Shown here one piece after another: positions 36,946 through 47,103 of a DNA stretch of 64,000 bases. The notes beneath the pieces are model-generated. The model was not told the origin of the DNA. It worked only from the letters and a program-made list of their open reading frames with translations, and did not search any database. The first letter of the stretch is position 1, and the number at the start of each line of letters is the position of its first letter. This stretch comes from Hormiphora californensis (taxonomy: Eukaryota > Ctenophora > Tentaculata > Cydippida > Pleurobrachiidae). The stretch is from contig CM035352.1 in NCBI GenBank assembly GCA_020137815.1, positions 7,856,905 through 7,920,904 of the forward strand, given 5' to 3'. A program made the position numbers and the translations under genes.

Positions 36946-39891
36946 TTATTCAGGTCCATAAGCCAAAGTAAACATATGGGTTTTCAAGGCCTTTTTAAAC
37001 ATCGGCAAGGTTTCTGTGGTTCGAATTTCTTTAGGTAGGCGATTCCAGATCCTCGGAGCAGCTATACTAAAAGCTCTCTCAGTGGTTTTGTAGTTGTAGT
37101 TACTGTGTACCTCTTCCAGTCTTGTCGTGTCACAATCGACTCTTAAACTCATCGGTTTTTGTTTCCGTCTTTGTAGCATTTCTGATATGTATCCAGGCGT
37201 CCCATTATTCAGGGATTTGTATACCATCATACAGATCTTATATTCTATTCTGTGTCTAACAGGTAGGAAGTGGGATTTTTTCCGTAGATCTGTTACACCA
37301 CGTCTGCTACGTTTACCATGGACAAAGCGAGTGGCAGAGTTCTGTAGCTTCTGAAGACGCTTCACATCCTTGTCTTTGAGACCTATCAGTAGAGCGCTAC
37401 AATAATCAATCTTTGAGTGTATCAGTGAGTTCACAAGTTGGGTCTTTTGCTTTTTGTTCAGTTTGCCTGCAATTCTCCACATGTTGACGAGTTGGTAGTT
37501 GCACGACTGAACAACTCTGGAGACGTGCTGGGACATCGTGAGTTCGCTATCGACCATGACGCCGAGATTCTTAGCAACTGGTTTGACTTCCGTTTCTTCT
37601 TGTGCAATGTTCAGTGTGGCATCACTGGTAGATTTATCCCATTTGTTTCGTAGGATAAGAACTTCTGTTTTATCCGGATTCAACTTCAACAGGTTCTGTG
37701 TCATCCAGAGACGAATGTGAGACACACAGCTCTGAACTTTCTTTATCACATCATCGAATGTTTCTGGTGTGAAAGCTATCGAAAGTTGAGAATCATCCGC
37801 ATACATGTGCAGGCTGAGACCATATAGTTCCGCTATTTTCTGTAGATCTCTGGTGTATAGTATGAACAAGAGGGGCCCCAGGATGGAACCCTGAGGAACA
37901 CCAATGCTGATAGACTTTGCTTCTGACTCGACCGAACCTATCTTTACTCTAGCTGTTCGATTAGTAAGATATGATTCAATCCAGCTCAATACCTTTCCAG
38001 TCACTCCATAATCATGTTTCAGGCGGTGTAGTAGCTTGGCATGAGATATGGTGTCAAAAGCCGCTGAAAGGTCCAGAAGAACTAGGATGACCTTGGTCTT
38101 TTTATCCAGCTGCACAAGTATGTCGTTTACTATCTTGATAGTGGCCGTTTCACAGCTATGTTTCGATCGATAAGCAGATTGAACTTCACTGAACAGTCCA
38201 TTACTCTCCACGTAGTCAGTAAGCTGGTCAGCGACGCATTTCTCCAGGACCTTCGAGATGAACGAAAGGTTTGAGATTGGTCGATAACTATTAAGTTCAT
38301 CAGGGTCTAGGTCACTGTTTTTGTATGATGGACGAATAACAGCAGACTTTAAGCTATCAGGGACTTCTCCTTTGGTGAGACTGGTGTTCACAATCTTAGA
38401 GACTATTGGAATGAGGGCTGGAAAAGCATCATTGACGAATGAAGTTGGCATAGGGTCCAGGGTACAGTGTTTCTTGTTCATAGCACGGACAGTAGCAGCC
38501 AGCATCGAATCGGAGACAGGTTGAAATTTCGCAAACTTTGGCAACTCTGCATCTGTTTCTAGTCGCGGTGTCAGTTCAGGAAGATCGGCTGTGAAATCCG
38601 GATCAAGCTGAATTTTCTCATAGATTGCCGCGATCTTGGAAGTGAAAAAGTCGATCATCCGGTCTGGAAGCCCATCTGGATCGTCAGTGGAGGGGAGTTG
38701 GGTCGGTGTCTTTTCCTTTCCGAGCAGGTGGTTTAGGATTTGATACAACGCAGCATGATTTCCGTCTGCTGCCTCTAGACGCTGTTGGAAGAATTCTCTT
38801 CTGGTGCGATTGAATACAGTTTTAGTAAACCGGATCTCAGCTATGAACAACTTTTCAGCTATTAGAACTTTTTCGTGGCAGACTGGTTTGTTCTTTTGCT
38901 TCTGTTTAAGGGCTTTCTTGTACGCTGACTTGTACTTCCGCTCTGCTTTTCGGCGTTTGTGTAGAGCATCATAGCACTCTTGAGTAAACCAAGGGGGCTT
39001 AGAGGCTTCCGAAACAACTTTCTCCTCAATCGGTGCTAACTGGTCAAGTATGTCTTCAAGTATGGTGTTATACAGTTTGACACATTCATCGACTGATTCA
39101 GGAAGCGGAGATTGACACAGTTTTGATTTCAGAATCATATCCCGCACCAATTCAGTAGAGACTCGTTTCATCGAGCGGCCAGTGATCGTTTTCTTATGTT
39201 TGATCCCGTTTGCTGAGCCACAATGAATTTTGAAGTCAACTAAGAAGTGGTCGGGTACTTCAGGGGTAGGTGTGACATTCAAAGAGTCAAGAAGTGGGAC
39301 ATCTTTTGTCAGTACTAGATCAAGGGTGCCCCCGTGGAGGTGAGTCGGTTCTCGAACATGCTGTATCCAACAATGATCCTCAAGTATTTGCAAGAAACTT
39401 TGGGCAAATGGACAGAGCAGTTTTTCCACGTGAACATTAAAGTCACCAGTTATCAGATGATGTCCAGACTTCGATGAAAACACTGAAAGAAACTCCTCGA
39501 ACTCCTCAAGGAAGATCGCCTGTTTGGAAGAATCAGGGGGACGGTAGATAACAGCAACTCTCGTCAGGTCTATTCCAGGTCCATCAAGTATTGCTTCCAG
39601 CAACTCAAAGCTCAAGAAGACTTTACGAGATTTACATAGTTTCACTTTTAGTTCTTTCCTGTAAACAATGGCAACTCCACCACCTCTGCTACCGCGAGGA
39701 ACACTGAGCAGCTTGTAGGGGAATTCTTCTATCTCCTTTGATAGAGCAGATTCTTTTGGAGATAGCCAAGATTCGGTTACACACATCACATCTATTTCCT
39801 GATCCATAGTTAGTACCAAGACTTCCTCTGTTTTGTTGCGAATCGAGCAGCAGTTGATGTTTCCGAAACTAAGAGAGGGAACTTTAGACAT
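36946..39891 (-). CDS. LINE family B ORF2: APE endonuclease + reverse transcriptase, 981 aa
   Basis: The N-terminal ~220 residues are an apurinic-type endonuclease: NINCCSIRNK and VTESWLS near the start, ITGDFNVHVE at about 150, and VPDHFLVDF at about 215. The RT domain spans roughly residues 480-760: YRPISNLSFISKVLEKCV, YRSKHSCETA, LLDLSAAFDTISH, GVPQGSILGPLLF and the catalytic YADD box (HMYADDSQLS, about residue 696). The C-terminal region has RRKQKPMSLR and FSIAAPRIWNRLP, typical of CR1/L2-like ORF2 ends. The encoded enzyme nicks target DNA and reverse-transcribes the element RNA. Translation probably follows stop-restart after ORF1. Confidence 0.93.
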   Translation of the reverse strand: MSKVPSLSFGNINCCSIRNKTEEVLVLTMDQEIDVMCVTESWLSPKESALSKEIEEFPYKLLSVPRGSRGGGVAIVYRKELKVKLCKSRKVFLSFELLEAILDGPGIDLTRVAVIYRPPDSSKQAIFLEEFEEFLSVFSSKSGHHLITGDFNVHVEKLLCPFAQSFLQILEDHCWIQHVREPTHLHGGTLDLVLTKDVPLLDSLNVTPTPEVPDHFLVDFKIHCGSANGIKHKKTITGRSMKRVSTELVRDMILKSKLCQSPLPESVDECVKLYNTILEDILDQLAPIEEKVVSEASKPPWFTQECYDALHKRRKAERKYKSAYKKALKQKQKNKPVCHEKVLIAEKLFIAEIRFTKTVFNRTRREFFQQRLEAADGNHAALYQILNHLLGKEKTPTQLPSTDDPDGLPDRMIDFFTSKIAAIYEKIQLDPDFTADLPELTPRLETDAELPKFAKFQPVSDSMLAATVRAMNKKHCTLDPMPTSFVNDAFPALIPIVSKIVNTSLTKGEVPDSLKSAVIRPSYKNSDLDPDELNSYRPISNLSFISKVLEKCVADQLTDYVESNGLFSEVQSAYRSKHSCETATIKIVNDILVQLDKKTKVILVLLDLSAAFDTISHAKLLHRLKHDYGVTGKVLSWIESYLTNRTARVKIGSVESEAKSISIGVPQGSILGPLLFILYTRDLQKIAELYGLSLHMYADDSQLSIAFTPETFDDVIKKVQSCVSHIRLWMTQNLLKLNPDKTEVLILRNKWDKSTSDATLNIAQEETEVKPVAKNLGVMVDSELTMSQHVSRVVQSCNYQLVNMWRIAGKLNKKQKTQLVNSLIHSKIDYCSALLIGLKDKDVKRLQKLQNSATRFVHGKRSRRGVTDLRKKSHFLPVRHRIEYKICMMVYKSLNNGTPGYISEMLQRRKQKPMSLRVDCDTTRLEEVHSNYNYKTTERAFSIAAPRIWNRLPKEIRTTETLPMFKKALKTHMFTLAYGPE

Positions 39892-39893
39892 AT

Positions 39894-41660
39894 CTAGTTT
39901 TTTGCCTGTTCTTCAATGAGGGATAGGCGGAATGGGCACAGCCGTTCTCCACTGTGATGATCTCTGGCTCGTGTTTTAAAAGTTTGAGACTTGTTGCAAT
40001 TGACACAGAACTTCTTATCTCGGTTGGTGCAGGTTTTAACATCGTGGTCATCGCCGCAGAGTTTACACACCAGAACAGTGCTAGTACAGTCCGCTGTTTT
40101 GTGTTTAAACCCATGACACTTGAAACACTGTGGTATATGGTATCGTTCAACTACATTCAGTCGGGACCAGGCATAGTACACCTTTCCTGTTTCGAGAAGA
40201 CGTTTTTGGAGGGGAATAGGGAGTCTTAAGGCAACTGTACACTTTTCCTTGTTTTGGAAATGGCTTTTTATGTAAACCACAGTAACATCCGGTGATACTA
40301 GACATGGGTTTTTCTGTTGCAGAGTAGTGAGTACTCGATCTTTGGCCTCTTCCGTTGTCAAGCTCTCTATATTTTCCGGAACATTGAGAATCGTGACCTT
40401 GGCAGTTCCAGAGATCACAGACATGATGGCATCCTCGGGAATCGATTTGGTGACCAGATCCTCGACTGCTTCGATATTAGTTGATTCAGGGAAACCTACC
40501 CTGACTTCTGCAGCATGGTTTGTATCCATGAAGAGCATAGGAGTCTTTGCTAGGCAAGTGGTTAGGGTCTTCGAGATGTTCTCAGGGTCATTTGTTCCAC
40601 ATGAGATTCTTATTCTGTGGGACTTCTCACGGGGCACTGTTGGGGCCGGTGGGGGTGGGGCAGATTTAGGAATCGGCGTTGCTAGAAGTGGCTGCTTGTT
40701 TTGGCGCTGCGTGGGCTTCTTCTGACCGGCAACAAACCATGCAGGTTCTGCGGGAACAATAGTAGCATCTGCTACGTTTGTTGGCTCGAGTTCAGGCTGT
40801 TGGGTAGTGGCAGTGGTTAGGGAGGATTCAATAGGGTTGAATGTGGCTTGGATAGGGTTTAGTGTGGATCCAATCATTTGGGCTACTTTCTCAGCAATAG
40901 CATTGAGTAACGAGTTGCCGGGTGTTAGTAATTGGGCAGTGTAAATACAAGATGGACAAGTCCAATCAGGTGTTTTGAAAACTTCACTACCTTGGGGAAC
41001 GAGGTCTAACGCAGCCACGAGAAATTTCAGTCCAACACACTCAGCATGATAGTCAACATTGCATACCTTGCAGTGCATGACTCCATTGGAATCCTGTACG
41101 TTGCTTCCGCACAGACATGGCTTTGCAGCGGTGGTCATATGGTAGGGAGTGTTAGGTTGGCCGTGAAAGGACACAGGATGTGGAGTGGAGGAAAGGGCGG
41201 TAGGGAAGAGGGTTGTTCCGATCAAGGAGTTCGGTGGGATGTTGGGGTCTTTGGTTTTACATACCGGAGTTGTTGGAGACGAAGGAGACGAAGGGTAGAT
41301 GTTGGTCATACTTCGACTTCTCGTGATCATCGTCGTCTTTTCTGTTATCACTACTTTAACTTTATCGAGGCGTCTCTTGGCTTTTACTTGACATGCCTCA
41401 ATAAATAGTTTTACGTTGTAGTTGATGAAAGTTTCTGCGCGTGGTGTCCCCTGCGCGCGGTATCTTCTGGATGGGGAGCTCTCTTTGATGTGGTGCGCTC
41501 TGGGAGTGGTGTCTTTTGGAGGTGGTACGCTCTTGGATGGGGTGCGCTCTTGAACTTTATTATGGTTCCTTATTGGGTTCGATAAAAGGCAACAACAAAA
41601 AACAACTCGGCGAACATTTTTAAATTTCTGATTTAAATAATGCGCGCACACCAATGCCAC
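39894..41660 (-). CDS. LINE family B ORF1: PHD-like finger + CCHC zinc knuckles, 588 aa
   Basis: Nucleic-acid-binding ORF1 protein. A C4HC3 PHD-like finger lies at about residues 180-240 (CLCGSN, HCKVCNVDYHAEC, WTCPSC), as known in CR1-type ORF1 proteins. The middle is Pro-rich. The C-terminus carries zinc knuckles (CFKCHGFKHKTADC, CKLCGDDHDVKTC, CVNCNKSQTF). The N-terminal ~70 residues are encoded by the degenerate 5' repeats, so the true start may be further in. The stop TAG at 39896-39894 is followed after two bases by the ORF2 ATG (TAGATATG). Confidence 0.9.
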   Translation of the reverse strand: MALVCAHYLNQKFKNVRRVVFCCCLLSNPIRNHNKVQERTPSKSVPPPKDTTPRAHHIKESSPSRRYRAQGTPRAETFINYNVKLFIEACQVKAKRRLDKVKVVITEKTTMITRSRSMTNIYPSSPSSPTTPVCKTKDPNIPPNSLIGTTLFPTALSSTPHPVSFHGQPNTPYHMTTAAKPCLCGSNVQDSNGVMHCKVCNVDYHAECVGLKFLVAALDLVPQGSEVFKTPDWTCPSCIYTAQLLTPGNSLLNAIAEKVAQMIGSTLNPIQATFNPIESSLTTATTQQPELEPTNVADATIVPAEPAWFVAGQKKPTQRQNKQPLLATPIPKSAPPPPAPTVPREKSHRIRISCGTNDPENISKTLTTCLAKTPMLFMDTNHAAEVRVGFPESTNIEAVEDLVTKSIPEDAIMSVISGTAKVTILNVPENIESLTTEEAKDRVLTTLQQKNPCLVSPDVTVVYIKSHFQNKEKCTVALRLPIPLQKRLLETGKVYYAWSRLNVVERYHIPQCFKCHGFKHKTADCTSTVLVCKLCGDDHDVKTCTNRDKKFCVNCNKSQTFKTRARDHHSGERLCPFRLSLIEEQAKN

Positions 41661-41927
41661 GCTTTGTCAAATACTATTGCGCGTTACATTCAATGCATCG
41701 TATTTATCAAAACTGATTTAACAACAAATGTTGAGCTCCAAATTCCAAATTCCAAGCACAGGTTTTTATTTGTTAGTTTATTTTCGTCTTTTTGTGCTTT
41801 TAACGGTGAAAACGCTCCCTTTTGTCCACCTTATCGCTTTCTGGGCATTCACAAGAGTATTTTCTGTATGGTGTTATCCACGAGGATTAAAAATTCTGAT
41901 TGGCGATCCAAAAAATAGTACAAAGGA

Positions 41928-41998
41928 AAAAGTACAGCTGCAGGAGCCTTCCTGCTTGGAGGCTCCTGCAGCTGTTGCCTGCTGTAGTCCTTTGTTGA
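41928..41998. repeat. Hairpin-forming inverted repeat upstream of the bHLH gene
   Basis: CAGCTGCAGGAGCC and GGCTCCTGCAGCTG pair perfectly around a 12-nt loop. Outer ACAAAGGA and TCCTTTGT extend the symmetry. It sits 80-150 bp ahead of the bHLH start codon and contains two E-box-like CAGCTG sites. It could be a MITE remnant or regulatory; function unknown. Confidence 0.7.
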
Positions 41999-42078
41999 TG
42001 CGAATAGAACAGATTTAATAAATTGGCTAGTTGAAAATGGTGTCCTGGACTCATCTATCACCTCCAAAAAGGTAGTTC

Positions 42079-45000
42079 ATGTCTGAGAAGTTACCTCAAG
42101 AGAAAGCCCCTGGGCCATCCACCACGTCACAGGAGTACCAGAAAACTAAAGGTACAAATCGTTAAAAACAAATCTTACTGTTTCGGGTTTCCTCGGGCGG
42201 ATCAACTAAGTACTAACAATGTCACTCTTTCAGCGACTACAAAGATCCCTGGTACGGCGGTGTTTAGATCTCCCTACTCCATTGCCAGTAATTCTCCAGC
42301 ATGCACCCCCTACTACATCATGTCCACACCCGTTACTGCCGCTATGAATTCTAATGCTAGTGACGAGGATAAGCGGAGACATATCCACAACGAATCGGAA
42401 AGGAAACGAAAGAACAAGATGACGAAATGGGTGACAAGATTGAGTGCCATTGTTCCTGACTGCCAGCCTAAAATGAGTAAACATCTCATACTGGAGAAGA
42501 CTGTACAGTTTGTGGAGCAGTTAAAGCAAGAGGCTGAGCTTCCAAATGATGTCCAGGCGCTCAAAGCTGAGATTGTGAAGCTCACGAAGAACGTGGAGTA
42601 TCTGTCAACTGAAAATGCTCACTTTATGACTCTGTTAAAACATGCACAGAGCCTGAGTAGAGGTGCCTGGTCACTGAACATGTCTATAACACGAAACCGA
42701 TCTTCATCAAGTAAGAGTTTTATCATAAAACATCGGCAGGTAAGCATAGCATTATGAAACATAATGTAGTTATTTTTGTTACCTCCGTCCTCCATCCACT
42801 CTTCAGACAATACATCTAAAATGTAACATGTTTAACAGGCAGTGAGGGTGAGGACACTACGACAATGACTCCTACACTTGACAGGGTATCTGTCTCTAAT
42901 CTTACCAAGGCATCCTCCGCCCCTAATCTACCGGTAAAATATTGATTAACATGGAATTGACATGTTAGCATGAAATTAACATAAGATTATCATGAAATTA
43001 ACATGTTGTTTTTCAGACGATAGTGCCAGTGTCAGGTACGACCTCGCAGAAGTTGTACACCCTTCCCCAACCTATACAGGTACACAACACAAATATTTAA
43101 CAGCACTAAAATATTGATATGAGTGATCACTGAGAGGGAGAGAGAGGGAGGTACAATGTCTCCTGACTCCGAGAAGGAGGGGAGGTACAATGTCTCCTGA
43201 CTCCGAGAAGGAGGGGAGGTACAATGTCTCCTGACTCCGAGAATGAGGGGAGGTACAATGTCTCCTGACTCCGAGAAGGAGAGGAGGTACAATGTCTCCT
43301 GACTCCGAGAAGGAGGGGAGGTACAATGTCTCCTGACTCCGAGAAGGAGGGGAGGTACAATGTCTCCTGACTCCGAGAAGGAGGGGAGGTATAATGTGTC
43401 CTGACTCCGAGAAGGAGGGGAGGTACAATGTCTCTTGACTCCGAGAAGGAGGGGAGGTACAATGTCTCCTGACTCCGAGAAGGAGGGGAGGTACAATGTC
43501 TCCTGACTCCGAGAAGGAGGGGAGGTACAATGTCTCCTGACTCCGAGAAGGAGGGGAGGTACAATGTCTCCTGACTCCGAGAAGGAGGGGAGGTACAATC
43601 TCCTGCTTCCAGGTTTCTCCTGACCCTCTCGTTCATCAGGTAACGCTGCAACCCAAAGTAACTATGACCGCAATGACAACTACTGTTGGACCTAACTTGG
43701 TGGCAGCTGGAACCCCCTTGGTATCTGCTAACCCATTACTGGCCGGAACTAACCTGGTCTCTGCTAACCTGGCCCAGGGAACACCTGTCCTAGCCCAGGG
43801 GACACCCGTCTTGGCTCAGGGGACACCCGTCTTGGCACAGGGGACACCTGTACACATTGCAGGAGTTCAGGTATTAATAGTGTAAGGTCAGAAAGTTTGT
43901 TATTCGTTTAGACTTTAGAGGGAGTTTTACTGGTTCAGGTATTTCTTCTGGTATTGGTTATCATTTAGCTGTTTAATTATGTGCCTAAATGTTCACAAAT
44001 CAATTTTCCCTCTCCTCAGGTTAAAGACAATACGGTGTTGAAGACAGCTCCCCAAGGTGTTACCGGGGGTACTACACACTCGATCCAGGCCTTACTGGGG
44101 GATAACAATGCAAACAACAAGACTGTCTTTCTACAAACTGCTAGCGTTCCAACTGATGGTAGGTTTGTCTGTCACTTTGTCTAGTGTCTGGTGCAGTGGA
44201 TTTGTCTGTTTGTCGTTGTGTTTGCTGATGGTTGGTTTGTATGTTTGTCTGCGTTTTTGGTGAGTGAATAAGAGAAATATGATTTTACTTTCCTGCGTCA
44301 TTGTGAATGGTACTTCCCTTTATCCAAATCTTCCCTATAATACAGGTGGAGCTAACGCAGTCTACATGACGAACAGTCCCATTGTAGCGGGCCCAACCCA
44401 CCAAACCCCGGTCCTGATCCAAGGAGAGAACGGTCCTGTGGTGATCATGATCCCAGCAGCACTACCCCTCCAAACTGCAGTCCCTCTCAATACAATGTCC
44501 AGCAACCATATCATGTGTGAGCCGACATCGTACTTCAAGAGCCCCATTGTGCTAAACCAGTTCCCGCAGCTGCTGAATTATCAAGCGAGTGGGGATCAGC
44601 CCGGGGGTCCTGGGGCTCCTGGGCAGGGTGTCACTGGGACTGTTCAGGTCGGATCAGCCGCTGTTATACAGGGTGAGTGTATTAAAATTGTGAGATAGTG
44701 AGATAATATATTATAGTGGCCTTTTTGAAGTGTTCTAATATAAAGTAGAGCAGGAGCTGGTATATTATTGGTTTTATTTTACATGTAAAAGCCGGGAGTG
44801 ATAAGAAATACACTGGAAATCTAACCCATCTCCCCATCTTTCCAGGGAGCCAGGGACAGCCCATGGTAGTCGGGACCCAGCCGGTTATTGCCCAGTTATC
44901 CTCCACAGCCACAGCTCCCACAATGGTTAACGTGAATCCTGGTGCTAGTGTCATCCAACAAGGGGGACAGGTGATTCAGCAGGGTGGACAGGTGATTCAG

Positions 45001-46625
45001 CAGGGTGGAATGGTCGGGGTTCACACTGGACCCGTTACTGGCCCTGTCCTGATACCACAGGTAGATATAATGGGTAATTAGAGGGCAATTAGCGGGTAGA
45101 TATGGGTAATTAGTGGGTGATTAGAGTTTTAATTTGATGTAATTAGTGATGGGGTAATATGTAATTTGATGTAGCTACAGTCGGGCCTCGATTTACCAGC
45201 CCTGATTTACCGTGTCATTACATCTCTATCTCCATCAGGTATCGACTCACCAGGGTGGTCAATGTTTCATACCAATGGATGGTCATCACATGGTGCCAGT
45301 CCAACAGGTCACCACTACCCTAACAGCAGCTGGATCTGTTGATCAGATGCTACAAACCACCACACCACAACCACCCGTCAGCAGGTATTTGGTATAGTTA
45401 CCCCCTAATATTCCATCTAGATTGCCCCTAATTGCGCCCCTCAGCTCCCCCTAATTGCCTCCCTAATTGCTAACTCTCACAGTTGCAGTGCACCGGGTGC
45501 CGACAGTGCTCTATCACAGGGTGAGAGCAAATACAAATAGAAACAAGTTAGTTAGTCAAACTAACTTGTTTCTATTTGTAATTGCTAACTCTCTCTAGAT
45601 TATTTTCCCACCCTAATATTGCCCCCTAATCTCCACCCGTCCCAGGTATATAACTCCCTAGCTCCCTAGCTCCCTAGACCCACCCTAATCCACCACCTCT
45701 TCTTGCAGGACCACGAACGTGACAGATTTCTCCATCTCCCCTGCTCCCAAGACCCACCCTAATCCCCCTCCCTCCCCAGGACCACGAACGTGACAGATTT
45801 CTCCATCTCCCAAATCTGCCAGACCCAGCAGCAGTATAACTCCCTAGCTCCCCTTAATTGCTCCCTAGACCCACCCTAATCCCCCACCTCTTCTTGCAGG
45901 ACCACGAACGTGACAGATTTCTCCATCTCCCAAATCTGCCAGACCCAGCAGCAGTATAACTCCCTGGCAGGGGATGACCACCAGAGTGACAAGTCAGATG
46001 ACATATACCTCAGTACGTCAGATAGTAGGTAGATAATTATAGCATGATGACTGACACTACTACACTTCTGCAAAACAATATTTATTTGTCCTGTAGTTCC
46101 GTTATCTTGTAAGACTCCCACTGGCAACTAACCGAGTCTAGGAGTCAGGAGATAGGGTTTTTTTTCATAGCCACCTCTAATAAACTGAACAGCTAACCCC
46201 CCCATTGCCCTCTATCAACTGTTAGCTAACCTCGTCTATCCCTCCTCCCAAATGTTTATAATACTTTATGCTGTTAGCTAACCACCTCTATTCCCCATGA
46301 ATTTAACAGCTAAATATCCAACCCTATTGCCCTCTAATCTTTATGTATTATTAGCTAACCACCTCAATTCTTTCCCAATGTTGTTGTTAGCTAACCACCT
46401 CTATTCTTTCCCAATATTGCAGCTCCCACCCCCTCCCCCCAAATCACCATCTGACCACTTCTAACCACCTCAATTCTTTCCCAATATTGCAGCTTCGGTA
46501 GTGAGTGCTACACAACGTTAGGTAATGTCACCCTCAGTTCTGCGAGGGATGGAACACCTGAACCAGGGTCCGAGGGAGGGAAACAACTCAGCCACAGCAT
46601 CGCCAACCTTACTGGAAATAACTGA
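42079..46625 (+). CDS. USF-like bHLH transcription factor with long Gln/Gly/Thr-rich tail, 11 exons, 684 aa
   Basis: Exons: 42079-42151, 42234-42710, 42839-42933, 43017-43079, 43613-43870, 44020-44158, 44346-44672, 44846-45060, 45239-45384, 45900-46028, 46493-46625; 2055 nt in one frame. Exon 2 holds the bHLH domain. Its basic region HNESERKRKNKM has the His, Glu and Arg expected to read CACGTG. The helices include WVTRLSAIVPDC and MSKHLILEKTVQFVEQLKQE, closest in memory to upstream stimulatory factors. A leucine-zipper-like helix follows (VKLTKNVEYLSTENAHF). The rest is a low-complexity activation-type region with four LAQGTPV repeats and three GGQVIQQ repeats. It is a nuclear DNA-binding factor by family inference. 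USF itself is shorter (about 310-350 aa) and has bHLHZ at the C-terminus, whereas here it is N-terminal, so orthology is uncertain. Confidence 0.88.
43130..43605. repeat. 34-bp minisatellite in the bHLH gene, about 14 copies
   Basis: Unit GAGGTACAATGTCTCCTGAC then TCCGAGAAGGAGGG, period exactly 34, in the intron between the exons ending 43079 and starting 43613. TCTCCTGAC is shared with the start of the following exon (GTTTCTCCTGACCC), and each unit has a donor-like GAG/GTACAA. The three long minus-strand open frames (up to 188 codons) arise only because 34 is not a multiple of 3. Confidence 0.95.
45532..45580. repeat. Perfect 22-bp stem hairpin in an intron of the bHLH gene
   Basis: The left arm at 45532-45553 (TACAAATAGAAACAAGTTAG then TT) is exactly complementary to 45559-45580 around a 5-nt loop (AGTCA). 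Its size is smaller than a typical pre-miRNA. It could be a recent snap-back duplication. Confidence 0.85.
45640..45899. repeat. Two partial copies of an exon with its acceptor ahead of the real exon
   Basis: The segment with CACCCTAATC, a pyrimidine tract, CAG, then GACCACGAACGTGACAGATT and more exon sequence occurs at about 45672 and 45754, before the functional copy at 45900. The second copy reaches through QICQTQQQYNSL codons before diverging. Each copy has a usable AG, giving tandem candidate acceptors. Confidence 0.9.
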
Positions 46626-47103
46626 AACAATGATAGATTGGAATGTTGTGAGGCTCACACCGCGCTCTGTGAGGGTTCGGTAGATAAACTGGAATGAGAT
46701 TTGAGATGTGTGAAAGATTAGATGAATTGCTCACTGCTCAGACTCGATTCTTTATGAGCGCACAAACTGCTAATAATTTATGTGATGGTAATGTGGATAA
46801 ACAATATATGTAAAGGTGACATAACTTGCACGCTTAAGCTGAACACAGTATGTTTTTCAAAGGAAAGAGTTATTTATGATGCGTTATTTATCTTTGAAAT
46901 TGAAATGTTGCAAAAAATGCACTGCTGCGATCTATTTTTCGTTTCATTATACAAAATGTTCTTTTGGATTTTTACAAAAAGCGTTTAACCCAGGGAAAAG
47001 TTGATAAAACCCAACGCTTGTAAAGATCCAAAATGAACACCCTACACATGTATTCCGAATATGATTTAATAACTCTACACTCCGTATATTAATAGCCAGC
47101 ACA
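46626..47103. other. bHLH 3' UTR and FTSJ3 upstream region
   Basis: The 478 bp between the two co-directional genes holds no ORF of note. It is AT-rich and would contain the bHLH poly(A) site and the FTSJ3 promoter; no clear AATAAA or TATA was assigned. Confidence 0.5.

Larger units (their letters stand above)
36930..41670 (-). mobile_element. Apparently full-length LINE, family B (CR1/L2-like), both ORFs intact
   Basis: Two uninterrupted frames on the minus strand, ORF1 (588 codons) and ORF2 (981 codons), separated by only two bases, with a GC-rich repeated 5' segment at 41420-41600. No internal stop or frameshift was seen in over 4.7 kb, unlike the two family A copies, so this insertion is probably young and may be competent. 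Exact ends and target-site duplications could not be fixed. Confidence 0.88.

Noticed and set aside
43032-43651. Three overlapping minus-strand frames of up to 188 codons (PPSRSQETLYL repeats)
   Set aside because: They are the three frames of the intronic 34-bp repeat in the bHLH gene.
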